The notes under the pieces were generated by a model. That model did no database searches. It saw nothing but the letters and a program-made list of their open reading frames with translations, and was not told where the DNA came from. This document shows positions 9,651-21,130 of a stretch of 64,000 nt of DNA, piece after piece. Numbering within the stretch: position 1 is the first letter of the stretch; every line of letters begins with the position of its first letter. Source of the stretch: Loripinus fragilis (Eukaryota > Mollusca > Bivalvia > Lucinida > Lucinidae); contig OZ026530.1 of assembly GCA_964019695.1 (NCBI GenBank), positions 33,462,690-33,526,689 of the forward strand. Direction: 5' to 3'. Both the position numbers and the translations under genes were made by a program.

Positions 9651-12600
9651 GAATTGATAGTGGGGTTGTCTAGGGCCATTTGTATATGTACAAAAGTTTA
9701 GTAGAACTTAATAATGCCACCTGTAGGCATTTGAATTTTTAGTAAAATTGTTTCATGCAGCTAGCTTGCATAAATGTTCGACGTAGAGTTGTCTAAAGTC
9801 ACTTGCTGGTATTTTATTTCAAAGTAGAAATGTCTAATGCAAATAGCTGTTGTAAGAATTGTTAGTGGAGTTGTCTAAGACCATTTGTAGACATCAATAT
9901 TCATAGTAGAGCATATAAATGCCTTCGACTGCATCAAGATTCTGACTAAAAGTGTTTAATGCAGCAAGTTTTCATAAAAATCTATAATAGAGTTGTCTAA
10001 GACCACGTGAAGGTAGCAAATTTCTTAGTATAAATGTCTAATGCAAATAGTTGTTTTAAGAATTTATCCTGCAGTTGTCTAAAGCCATTTGTATAAATAC
10101 ATATTAATAATAGAACTTACTAATGTCACTTGAGGGCATCAGAATTCTTAGTAGAAGTGTTTAATTCAGCTTGTTTGCATATATGTCCATAGTAGAGTTG
10201 TCTTAGAACAATTGTGGGTATCATATTTCTGAGCAGAATTGTCTAATGCAAAATTAAGCTGTATGATTTGATAGTGGAGTTTTCTAAGGACGTTTGTAGA
10301 CATATAAAATCATAGTAGAACTTACTAATGCCAGTTGGTGACATCAAAATTCTTAGCAAAATTTTTTAATGCAAATAGCTGTTTTAAAAATTCATAGTGG
10401 AAAAGTTGAAAGCCATTTGTAGACATACACATTAATGATAGAACTTTCTTAAGTAACTTGTGCGCATCAGAATTAATAGTTGAAATGTTAAATGTAATTA
10501 GCTTACATAATTGTCCACAGTTGAGTTGTCTCAGATGACTTGTTGGTATCATATTTCTTAGTAGAATTGTCTAATTCAATAGCAGATATAAGATTTGATA
10601 GTGGAGATGTATGAGGACATAAGTAGACATACAATAGCATATTGGAGCTTACTAATGCCACCTGTTGGCATCAGAATTCTTAGAAGAATTGTTTAATGCA
10701 GCTGGTTTGCAGAAAATGTCATAGTAGAGTTATCTAAGACTACTTGTTGGTATCATATTTCTTAGTAGAATTGTCTAATTCTAATACATGTTATAGGCGT
10801 TGATAGTGGGAATTCTAGGGCCATTTGTAGATATACAAATTTAAAATAGGGCTTACTAATGTCACCTGTAGGCATTATAACTCTTAGTAAAATTGCTAAA
10901 TGTAGCTAGTTTGTAAAAACATCCATAGTGGAGTTGTCTAAAAGCACTTGTAGGTATCAAAATTCTTAGTAGAATTGTCTAATACAAAAAGCTGTTTTAG
11001 GAATTCATAGTGGAGTTGTCTAAAGCCATTTGTAGACATACAAATTAATAAAAGAACTTACTAATGTCACTTGCAGGCATCAGAATTCTTAGTAGAATTG
11101 GTTAATGCAGTTTGTTTGCATAAATGTCAATAGTAGAGTTGTCTAAGAACAATTGTTGGTATCATATTTCTAAGCAGAATTGTCTAATGCAAAATATGCT
11201 ATATGAATTGATTTTGGAGTTTTCTAAGGACGTTTGTAAACATATAAATTCATAGTAGAACTTACTAATGTGACTTGTTGGCATCAGAATCCTCCTAAGA
11301 AATGTTTAATGCAAACAGCTATTTTAAGAATTCATAGTGGAGTTGTCTATAATCATTTGTAGACATACAACATAATAATAACATACCTTATAAATGTCAC
11401 TTCTGGGCATCAGGATAGTTATTAGTAGAAAAACTTGAATGCAGATAGTTTCCATAATTGTCCATAGAAGTGTCTAAGATGACTTGTTGGTATCATATTT
11501 CCTAGGAGAATTATCCAATGCAAATAGCTGTTATAAGGATTGATAGTGGATATGTCTAAGGACTAATGTCACCTGTTGGTATCAGAATTCTTAGAAAAAC
11601 CTGTTTAATGCAGCTAGTTTGCAGAAAATGTCATAGTAGAGTAACCTAAGATTACTTGTTGGTATCATATTTCTTAGTAAAATTGGCTAATACTTATATC
11701 TGTTAAAGGAATTGATAGTGGAGTTGTCCTGGGCCATTTGTAGATATACAAAATTTTAGTAGAACTTACTAATGCCACCTGTAGGCATCTGAATTCTTAG
11801 TAAAATTGTTTCATGCAGCTAGTTTGCATAAACGTTCAAAGTAGAGTTGTCTAAGGTCACTTGCAGGTATCTTGTTTCTTAGTAGAAATGTCCAATGCAA
11901 TAAGCTGTTATAAGAATTGATAGTGGAGTTGTCAAAGACCATTTGTAGACATCCATATTCTTGGTAGAGCTTATGAATGCCCATGACTGCATCCGGATTC
12001 TGACTAAAAGTGTTTAATGCAGCTAGTTGTCATAAATATCCATAGTAGAGTTGTCTAAGACCACTTGAAGGTATCAAACTTCGTAGTAGAATATTGTCTA
12101 ATGCAAATAGTTGTTTTAAGAATTCATCGTGGAGTTGTCTAAAGCCATTTGTATACATACAAATAAATAATAGAAAAACTTACTAATGTCACTTGAGGGC
12201 ATCAGAATTTTTAGTAGAATCGATGAATGCAGCTTGTATGCATACATGTTTATAGTAGAGATGTCTAAGAACAATTGTTGGTATCATATTTCTGAGCAGA
12301 ATTGTCTTATGCAAAAATATGCTATAAGAATTGCTTGTGGAATTTTCTAAGGACGTTTGTAGACATATAAATTCATAGTAGAACTTACCTATGTGACTTG
12401 TTGGCATTATAATTCTTAGAAGAATTGTTAAATGCAAATAGCTATTTTAAGAATTCATAGTGGAGTTGTCTAAAGCCATTTGGAGACATACACATTAATA
12501 ATAGAACTTACTAATTTCACTTGTGGGCATCAGAATTCTTAGTAGAATTGTTACATGTAGCTTGTTTCAAACTGTCCATAGTAGAGTTGTCTAAGACCAA

Positions 12601-13468
12601 TTGTAGGTACCATATTACTAACAGAATTGTCTAATGCAAACATATGTTATATGAATTGATAGTGGAGTTTTCTAAGGCCATGTAAATTCATAGTAGAACA
12701 TACTAATGCCACTTGTTGGCATCAGATTATTGGTAGAATGTTTTTTGTAGCTAGTTTGCATAAATGGCCATAGAAGAGTTTATTAAGACGACTTGTTGGT
12801 ATCATATTTCTTTATAGAATTATCTAATGCAAATAGCTGTTATACGAATTGATAGTTGAGATTTCTAAGGACATATGTAGCCATCAAATATCATATTAGA
12901 GCTTACGAATGCCACCTATTGGCATTAGAATTCTAAAAATAATTGTTAAATGCAGCTAGTTTGCAGAAAATGTTATAGAAGAGTTATCGAAGACTACCTG
13001 TTGGTATCATATTTCTTAGTAGAATTGTCTAATGCTAATATCTGTTAAAGGCATTGAAAGTGAGATTGTCTAGGGACATTTGTAGGTATACAAATTTATA
13101 GTAGAGTTACCTAATCCCACCTGTATGCATCTGAATTCTAAGTAAACTTGTTTAATGCAGCTTGTTTGCATATACGTCTTAATAAGAGTTGTCTAAGCCC
13201 ACTTGTAGGTATCACATTTCTAAGTAGGAATATCTAATGCAAATAACTGCTAAAAGAACTGACAGTGAGATTGTCTAAGTTGAATTGACGAATGCCTATT
13301 GAAAGCATCAGGATACTGATTTCTGATTAAAAATGTTGAGTGCAGCTAGTTTTTATAAATGTCCATAGTAGAGTTGTCGAAGACCACTTGTAGGTATCAA
13401 ATTACTTAGTAGAATTCTCAAATGCAAAAAGCTGTTTTAAGAATTCATAGTCGAGCTGTCTAAGGCAA

Positions 13469-13640
13469 TTCGCTATTTATTTTTTTGTCCTTTGGGATCA
13501 TGGGGCTCATTGTGGAACTTTGAAACTATTAGTAGGTCACTGATGACGCCTAAATGGCAGAAACTAGCTAGTCTGGCCCAGGAGATATGCACACTCTAGT
13601 TTCAGTTCTTTGGTGCAGTCTTTGCTTCCAAAGGATACCC
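13469..13640. other. Unidentified insertion in the satellite
   Basis: Satellite identity is lost from about 13469 ('cgctatttatttttttgtcc') to about 13640 ('aagaacatatttgaagacat'). The 170-bp insert contains 'atcatggggctcattgtgga' and is richer in G+C than the array. I see no inverted termini and do not recognise it. Confidence 0.55.
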
Positions 13641-16600
13641 TTTTAAGAACATATTTGAAGACATACAACATAATACTAGAACTTATTAATGTCACTTGTG
13701 AGCATCAGAATTCCAAGAAGAGTTGTTTAATGCAGCATGTTAGCATAAATGTCCATAGTAGAGTTTTCTGAGACCAATTGTTGGTATCATATTTCTTAGT
13801 AGAATTGGCTAATGCAAACAGCTGTTATAAGACTTGATAGTGGAGATGTCTAAGGCCATATGTAGACATCAAATATCATATTAATGCTTACTAATGCCAC
13901 CGGTTGGCATCAGAATATCTAGAAGAATTGTTTAATGCAGCTAGTTTGCATAACTTGCCCTAGTAGAGTTATCTACGACTACTTGTTGGTATCATATTTC
14001 TTAGTAAAATTGTCTAATGCTAATATCTGCTATAGAAATTGATAGTGGGATTGTCTAGGACCATTTGTAGTTATACAAATTTATAGTAGAACCTACCAGT
14101 GCCACCTGTAGGCATCTGAATTCTAAGTAAAATTGTTTCACGCAGCTAGTTTGCAGAAACGTCCAGAGTAGAGTTGTCTTAGACCACTTGTAGGTCATAG
14201 TAGAGCTCACTTTTACCCCTTGTTGGAATCAAGAATTATTAGTAGAATTGTTTGTTGCAGCTAGTTAACATAAATGTTCATAGTAGAGTTGGCTAAGGCG
14301 ACTTGTTGGTATCATATTTCTTAGTAGAATTGTCTATTGCAAATAGCTTTTATAAGATATGATAGTGGAGATGTCTAAGGCCATATGAAGACATCAAATA
14401 TCATATTATATCTTACTAATAACACCCGTTGGCATCAGAATTCTTAGAAGTATTATTTAATGTAGCTAGTTTGTAGAAATTGCCAGAGTAGAGCTATCTA
14501 GGACTACTTGTTGGTATTATATTTCTTAGAGGAATTGGCTAATGCTAATATCTGTTAAAGGAATTAATAGTGGGGTTGTCTAGGGCAATTTGTAGATATA
14601 CAAATTTATAGTAGAGCTTACTGATGCCACCTGTAGGCATCTGGATTCTAAGCAAAATTGTTTCATGCAGCTAGTGTGCATAAACGTCCAAAGTAGAGTT
14701 GTCTAAGACCTATTGTAGATATCATATTTCTAAGTAGAAATGTCTGATGCAAATTGCGAATTGATAGTGGAGTTGTCTAAGACCTTTTATAGAAATCCTT
14801 ATCCGTAGAAAAGCTTATAATGCCCCTTGAAGGCCTCAGGATTCTGATAAAAAGTGTTTAATGCAGCTAGTTTTCATAAATGCCCGTAGTAGAGTTGTCT
14901 ACGACCACTTGTAGGGATCAAAATTCTAAGTAGAATTGTGTAATGCAAATAGCTCTTTTACGAATTCATAGTTGAGTTGTCTAAAGCCATTTGTAGACAC
15001 ACATATTAATAAATGAACTTACTTACCTCACTTGCGGGCATCAGTATTCTTAGTAGAATTGTTAAATGCAGCTTGTAATTTGATACCTACACAGTAGAGC
15101 TGTCTAATACCAATAGTTGGTATCAATTTTCTTAGTAGAATTGTCTAATGCAAAACTATGTTATATGAATTGATACTGGAGTTTTCTAAGGTCGTTTGAA
15201 GACATATAAATCCATAGTAAGTCTTACTTATGTCACTTGTTGGCATCAGAATTATTAGTAAAATTGTTTAATGCAGCTAGTTTGCATAAATGTCTATAGA
15301 AGTGTCGGCTTAGGCGATTGGTACCATATTTCTTAGTAGTATTATCTAATGCAAATAGCTGATATACGAATTGATATTGGAGATGTCTAAGCACATATGT
15401 ACACATCAAATATCATATTAGCGCATACTAATGTAACCTGTCGGCATTAGAATTCTAAGAATAATCAAAATGCAGCTTGTTTGCAGAAAATGTCATAGTA
15501 CAGTTATCTGAGACTACTAGTTGGTATCATATTTCTCAGTAGAATTGTCTAATGCTAATGTCTATTATAAGCATTGATAATGGGGTTGTCTAGGGCAATT
15601 TATAAATGTACAAATTTATTATAGTAGAGCTAACTAATGCCACAAGTAGGTATCTGAATTCTAAGAAAAAATGTTTCATGCAGCTTGTTTGCATAAATGT
15701 CCAAAGTAGAGTTGTCTAAGACCAATTGTTGGTATCATATTTCTTAACAGAAATGTCTAATACAAAAATATGATATTTGAATTGATAGTGTAGTTTTCCA
15801 AGGAAGATGTAGACATATACATTCATAATAGAGCTTACTAAAGCCACTAGTAGGCATCAGAATTATTAGCAGAATTGTTTAAAGCAGCTAGTTTGCAGAA
15901 ATATTAACAGTACAGTTTTCTAAGATGTTGGTATCAGAATTATTAGTTGTATTATCTAATGCAAATAGCTGTTATCAGAATTGAAAGTGTAGATTTCTAA
16001 GGCCATCTGTAGACATCAAATATCATATTAGAGCTTACTAATGTCACTGGTTGGCATCAGAATATTTAGAAAATTTTTTAATGCAGCTAGTTTGCATAAA
16101 TTGCCCTAGTAGAGTTATCTACGACTATTTGTTGGTATCATATTTCTTAGTAGAATTTTCTAATGCTAATATCCGTTATAGAAATCACTGTTGTACGAAT
16201 TGATAGTCTACAGTTGTCTAAGACAATTTGTAGGCATCGAAATTGATAGCTGTACGTATTATTGCCACTTGCATTAACATTCTTAGAAGAATTGTTAGAT
16301 AAGGCACGGATGCATAAAGTTCAATGATATCGTTGTTTAAGACCACTTGTAGGTATCATATTTCTTATCAGAATTGTATAATACAAATAGCTGTTAAAAG
16401 AAGTAATAGTAGAGTTGTCTAAGGCTATTTGCAGACATCAAAACTCATAATAGAGCTAAATAATGCCACGTGTAGGCATCAGAATGATTAGTAGAATTTT
16501 ATGCAAGCAGCTAGTTGGCAAACTATTCCATAGAAGAGTTGTCTTAGACAATTTATTGGTATCATATTTCTTTGTTAAATTGTCTAATACAAAAAGTTGG

Positions 16601-16789
16601 TATCCGAATAATTTATAGTAGAGTTGTTTAAGAGTTGTTTAAGACCATATGTAGACGTCAAAATTGAAAGTAGAGCCTACTAATGCAATTTGTAGGCATC
16701 AGAATTCTTAGTAGAATTGCTTAATGAAGCAAATTTGCATTAATTCCCATAGTACCATTGTCTAAGACCACTTGTAGGTATCTTATACT

Positions 16790-17624
16790 CAGAAGAAAAA
16801 GTTTAGTCAGTACAGATACTGTGTGCAATAATTTTGTAAGACAGTCTTAATATTGACAAACCCCTTACTAAAAATAAAATTCATGTAATGTCTTACAAAT
16901 GTGAACATTTTCAACAAAACATTCCGAAAATATACCCATTTTCTTCATCAAAAATACACAAAGTGGTCAATATTAAAATTCAAATTTCATAGCTCAAAAA
17001 TCAGTCTAGCGCCCCTCAGACGATGTCTGGTAGTACAGACGGAAATTCTAGTATCTCTTGCATGACTGTGGCATTTAAGAAGTTTCCAAGCGGCCATGAA
17101 TCGATTACGTCATGTTGACGTCACTATGACCCGAACTTCAAATGGCGTCGGTATCCGTGGTCTCCCCTACGGAAGCTTGTTATTTTTACCGCCAGGCCGT
17201 TGAAAACGTGTTTGCAGACGATAAATTGTTTGTTCACTGCATCCAAAACTGCGAGTTACGTTAGCAACACGTGTACTTATTTCAAGACGTCAAAACGCGG
17301 TATTTTTGTAATTTGTAGATAGCCTGACCGACGAATAAAGCTTGCTAGCACTGAATTTTCTCCGGATTATTGCAATAGGAACAACTCTCTTTCAATATCT
17401 AACAGTATATGAGAAAATAACTTGCCGGTTTACCGCAGCACGTGCACATCGTGCATTTTGAAATTTGATTGATACAGTCTAATAGATGCATTATTTGTCA
17501 CGCAATGAACAGGTAATTGTAAAGTTACGATAATACAACTCATGTAAAAAAAAAATGACAATGATATATGCAGCATTGTTGATTTTATGAGAAAACATAA
17601 ATACCGACTAAACTTTTTCTTCTG
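16790..17624. mobile_element. 835-bp TIR element in the satellite
   Basis: The ends are inverted repeats of 21 bp with one mismatch: 'cagaagaaaaagtttagtca' on the left and the complement of 'gactaaactttttcttctg' on the right. Both outer flanks are satellite ('gtaggtatcttata' before, 'atatatcttagtaaaatt' after). The interior has no long open frame, but has several 'gacgtca'-like words around 17105-17125. Non-autonomous DNA transposon; the superfamily is not determined and a target duplication is unclear (possibly 'ttata'). Confidence 0.8.
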
Positions 17625-18904
17625 ATTATATATCTTAGTAAAATTATCGTATGCAAATAGATGTTATACGACTTGATAGTAGTGTTGCCTAAGACCATTT
17701 GTAGGGGCATCGAAATTTATAGTGCTTAGAGCTTATTAATGCCACTTGTAGGCATCAGCATTCATTGTAGAATTAATTAATGAAGCAAGTATGCATACAT
17801 TTCCATGATACCGTTGTCTAAGACCACTTGCAGGTATAATATTTCCTAGTAGAATTGTCTAATGCAAATAATTGTTATACGACTTGATACTAGAGTTGTC
17901 TAAGACCATTTAAAGGAGCACCGAAATTCATAGTACTTAGAGCTTATTTACACCACTTGTAGGCATCAGCATTCATGGTAGAATAAATAAATGTAGAAAG
18001 TATGCATACATTGCCATTGTACCGTTGTCTAAGACCACTTGCAGGTATCATATTTCTTAGAATTGTCTTATACAAATAACTGTTATAAGAATTGCTAGTA
18101 GAATTGTCAAAGCCATATTTCCAGACATCCAAATTCATAGTAGAGACTAATAATGCCACGTGTTGGCATCGAAATGATTAGTAGAGCTGATTAATGCAGC
18201 TACTTTGCAAAATAGTCCATAGTAGAGTAGTCTTAGACAACTTGTAGGTATCATATTTCTATGTTGATTTGTTAATGCAAAAAGTTGTCATACGAGTTGT
18301 TAGTAGAGTTGACTAATACAATGTGTAGACGTACACATTAATAGTAGATCTTACAAATGCCACCTGTAGGCATCATAATTCTTAGTAGAATTTATTAATG
18401 CAGCGCTGTTGCAAAAATTGCCATAGTAGAGTTGTCTAAGACTACTTGTTGGTATCTTTTTTCTTAGTAGAATTGTCTAATGCAAATAGATGTTATATGA
18501 GTCGGTAGTACAGATTTGTTTATAAGACCATTTATAGACATCAACATTCATAAAGCCTACTAATGTCACTTGTAGGCATCATAATTCTAAGTAGAGTTGT
18601 TAAATGCAGCTAGTTTGCATAAATTCCCGTAGTGGAGTTGTCTAAGACCACTTGTAGGTATCATATTTCTTAGTAGAATGGTTTAATGCAAATAGCTGTT
18701 TAAAAATAGATTGAGTTGTCGAAGGCCATTTGTAGACATATACATTCATAATAGAGCTTGCTTATGCCAATTGTAGGCATCATAATTCTTATTATGATTA
18801 ATTAATGCAGCTAGTATGCATAAATTTCCAATGTGGAATTGTCTAAGATCACCTATAGGTATCATATATCTTAGTAGAAATGTCTACATCAAATAGCTGT
18901 TATT

Positions 18905-19192
18905 CCATATAATAAACACAAATGCCGTTCATCCTCCTTTTCAGGAAAACGTCATATTTTTGGGCACAACTCTGTCGCTGTATCGACTATCACTCAACTC
19001 ACATAAATATTGAGCTGGATATATAAGAGACAATAATTAGCGAAGAATACTCTCCGAAGCAAAAAAATGACCAAAATATTAACCTTTTTAACAGCTAGGT
19101 ACTCTATTATGAGCCCTCGTCGACTGCAACCAACCCGCGATGCTTGCGCTTGCCAGTACAGTGATTTTCTAGCGTTGTATTGACAGAATCGT
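18905..19192. other. Unassigned insertion or junction next to the MITE
   Basis: Satellite identity ends near 18904 ('caaatagctgttatt') and only about 12 bp of satellite-like sequence ('agaatcgtttaa') reappear just before the TTAA at 19193. The 290 bp between are unrecognised; a 79-codon minus-strand frame here lacks any motif and spans the adjacent MITE boundary, so it is not called as a gene. Confidence 0.45.
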
Positions 19193-19196
19193 TTAA

Positions 19197-19416
19197 CCCA
19201 TTTAAGCCGAATGAAATTTACCATTATTATCAATTGGACCGGTCCATTTCCTCTTGAAGGGTTGTTAGGTTGTGGTTTTCATTTTTATCTAAATTCTAAT
19301 AGAACTTTCTGTAATCCAAGAGTGGAGACCCTGATCGGACGTCGCGTCTGTGGTATCTGGTCTGAGTCTGCACTGTTTGTCTTTGTCCAACAAGAAGGAC
19401 GCTAGGCTTAAATGGG
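19197..19416. mobile_element. 220-bp piggyBac-type MITE (TTAA, CCC...GGG)
   Basis: The termini are 'cccatttaagcc' and 'ggcttaaatggg', perfectly inverted, bordered by TTAA at 19193-19196 and 19417-19420. Removing the element restores the satellite phrase 'agaatcg-ttaa-tgcaact', matching the unit's 'agaattgtttaatgcagct'. TTAA duplication plus CCC ends are hallmarks of piggyBac-family transposons. Non-autonomous. It also contains a 64-codon open frame that I consider fortuitous. Confidence 0.88.
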
Positions 19417-19455
19417 TTAATGCAACTAGTTGTCATAATTTTTTTAGGCAAGGTC

Positions 19456-19580
19456 TGCTACCAGTTAACTGGCAGCAGCGATTTTACGTTAAAATCGCTG
19501 CTACCAGTTAAATGGCAGCAGCGAATTTATGTTAACTGGTAGCAGCGATTTTAACGTAAATTCGCTGCTTCCAGTTAAAT
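19456..19580. repeat. Left array of nested palindromes
   Basis: About three tandem units of roughly 44 bp alternate two palindromes: one centred on 'ccagttaactgg', flanked by 'gctgcta' and 'cagcagc', and one centred on 'acgt' within 'attttaacgtaaa'. The array can fold as cruciforms in several registers. The same units form the right end of the insertion at 22051-22160. Confidence 0.88.
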
Positions 19581-20053
19581 TTTTAGTTTTATTTTGACAA
19601 GAAGGTTTGAGTCGGTGACGCATGGTGCAAACCAGTGTTTATACATGCAATAATGTAAACCTGGATCCAGAAATGTGTCTCAGGAGGTGAGAGGGTGTCT
19701 AGTTGGAGACCAGGGTGGTTTAGACAAAGTTGCACCATTTAAAATGGAGGGTCTGAGGTCCGGATCCGCAGTTCCCCCATTGGATCCGCGCATGTAATTA
19801 TTCACAGAGGGTTTGGAAACAAAATGGAATTTTAAGTTTTACTAATTTTATTTTGCTTTTGAAGCACATATATATATCGTACAAACATTGTATAGAAAGC
19901 AACAATAAAATTAACGACTAATGTTAGCAAATACATTAGGCCCTTTTGTGACATAATTTAAACATATTTGACTACGATCGTCCTGTGCATCCTGCATTAC
20001 GTGAACGTCTCCGTACTCATAATCCCGAAGACCGGTTTTCTCACGACGAGACT

Positions 20054-20562
20054 CATATGTTGTGGATATATACCAGAATCGCCGCGGTGAGGAGATTCTA
20101 ATACCTATCCACAACATATGATTTTATAGAGAAATTCTGAAAATTATCACGTTTTATCACTTTAATACCAACCCCAATTTTCCTCTATTTTCACTTTGTA
20201 CAGTTAAGTCATCAATAAGTTCTCCATAAAATCATATGTTGTGGATATGTACCAGAATTGCCGCGGTGAGGAGATTCTAAATCCTATCCGCAACATATGA
20301 TTTTTTGGAGAAATTCTGAAAATTATCACGTTTTATCACTTTAATACCAACCCCAATTTTCCTCTATTTTCACTTTGTACAGTTAAGTTATCAATAAGTT
20401 CTCCATCAAATCAAATGTTGGATATATACCAGAATCGCCGCGGTGAGGAGATTCTAATACCTATCCGCAACATATGATTTTATGGAGAAATTCTGAAAAT
20501 TATCACGTTTTATCACTTTAATACCAACCCCAATTTTCCTCTATTTTCACTTTGTACAGGTA
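20054..20562. repeat. Three 179-bp tandem repeats with internal inverted arms
   Basis: The phrase 'atgttg(tgg)atata(t/g)accag' starts at 20054, 20233 and 20412, spacing 179 bp. Each unit has inverted arms ('catatgttgtggatat' and 'cctatccgcaacatatg') around 'gccgcggtgagg', and finishes with 'ttttcactttgtacag', which resembles a polypyrimidine tract plus splice acceptor on the plus strand. Copies are nearly identical, so the duplication is recent. Confidence 0.88.
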
Positions 20563-20602
20563 ATCTTGCGGAATGCATTTCCTGTGATGAATGATTCAAT
20601 CT
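20563..20602 (+). pseudogene. Inverted fragment of the PHD-finger coding sequence
   Basis: Just after 'tttgtacag' the plus strand reads 'ggaatgcatttcctgtgatg' plus 'aatg', matching in inverted orientation the minus-strand PHD coding sequence at about 20685-20720 ('aaaatgcatttcctgtcatg'). Conceptually it gives an E-C-I-S-C-D-E block followed by a stop where the intact copy has tryptophan. It is a dead, inverted duplicate of about 35 bp; the tandem 179-bp units sit directly upstream of it. Confidence 0.6.
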
Positions 20603-21130
20603 TTAACTTTTGAGGCATTTACTGCATGAATATTGAAATGATACGTCATCTTTAATGTGCTTTACATCTCGGCTGCTTAGGCACCTAAGATGAAACCATT
20701 CATGACAGGAAATGCATTTTGCCATCTCACTGTCGTAGAGCCCTCTACAAAAACCAAATAGTGTTTCTTTGTTAATTACAATTTTCTTCTTTTTCCACAT
20801 TGGGTTAATGCTGAATGGGAAATTCGTAGACTCATTTTCTTTCAGGCAATGGAGAAGATGGTCTCTCATTTTACTCTGTTCAAAAATCAGTTTTGACGGA
20901 TTGAGACCAAAGCTTAGGGCCACGGCAAAGGCAATGGCAAATAAGCCGCAGTCAGAGCCACCAGCTTGGTGCTGCACTGGTACCTTTTGAAGTTTTAAAC
21001 ATTTTCCATCAAACTTCAAAATACTCGCTATTTGCGACTTACTTTCTTTGTCTATATCATTAAATGCACTATCAAATATACTCAGAAAAACAATTGAAGG
21101 ATATTTAAATTCTTTTTTACTTAATAGCAT
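20603..21130 (-). CDS. Ulp1/C48-like cysteine protease C-terminus fused to a PHD-like finger (partial)
   Basis: The open frame gives 175 residues. Residues about 15-100 resemble the C-terminal half of a Ulp1/SENP-type (C48) protease: 'QHQAGGSDCGLFAIAFA' at 53-69 supplies the oxyanion Gln and the nucleophile Cys61 in the D-C-G signature. Residues 123-173 resemble a PHD finger (C128, C139, C142, H147, C150, C169, C172), but the expected first cysteine is Gly126. C48 enzymes cleave SUMO-like conjugates; in transposons this pairing is found as an accessory gene. The His/Asp part of the triad is absent from this frame; a possible 'HxxWYC'-like stretch near 21215 is not in frame. The initiating ATG is probably internal to a longer, spliced or decayed gene. 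Function as an intact enzyme is unlikely. Confidence 0.65.
   Translation of the reverse strand: MLLSKKEFKYPSIVFLSIFDSAFNDIDKESKSQIASILKFDGKCLKLQKVPVQHQAGGSDCGLFAIAFAVALSFGLNPSKLIFEQSKMRDHLLHCLKENESTNFPFSINPMWKKKKIVINKETLFGFCRGLYDSEMAKCISCHEWFHLRCLSSRDVKHIKDDVSFQYSCSKCLKS

Larger units (their letters stand above)
5544..18904 (+). repeat. 205-bp satellite made of five 41-bp submonomers (main block)
   Basis: Marker 'agct(c/t)ac..atgcc' spacings near the start are 205, 205 and 199 bp. Each unit divides into five 41-bp submonomers with a shared tail: 'tagtagaattgtttaatg', 'tagtagagttgtctaaga', 'tagtagaattgtctaatg', 'tagtggagttgtctaagg' and 'tagtagagcttactaatg'. Unit copies differ widely by substitutions and small deletions, so this is an old array. 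There are roughly 55-60 units after subtracting insertions at 6671-7594, 9549-9650, 13469-13640 and 16790-17624. No coding is supported; the short open frames seen are not conserved from unit to unit. Confidence 0.93.

Noticed and set aside
5544..18904. Possible CRISPR-like array (regular repeats)
   Set aside because: The repeats are contiguous with no unique spacers, in a eukaryotic setting; it is a satellite.
20769..20990. Plus-strand frame opposite the protease
   Set aside because: Shadow of the C48/PHD coding sequence on the other strand.
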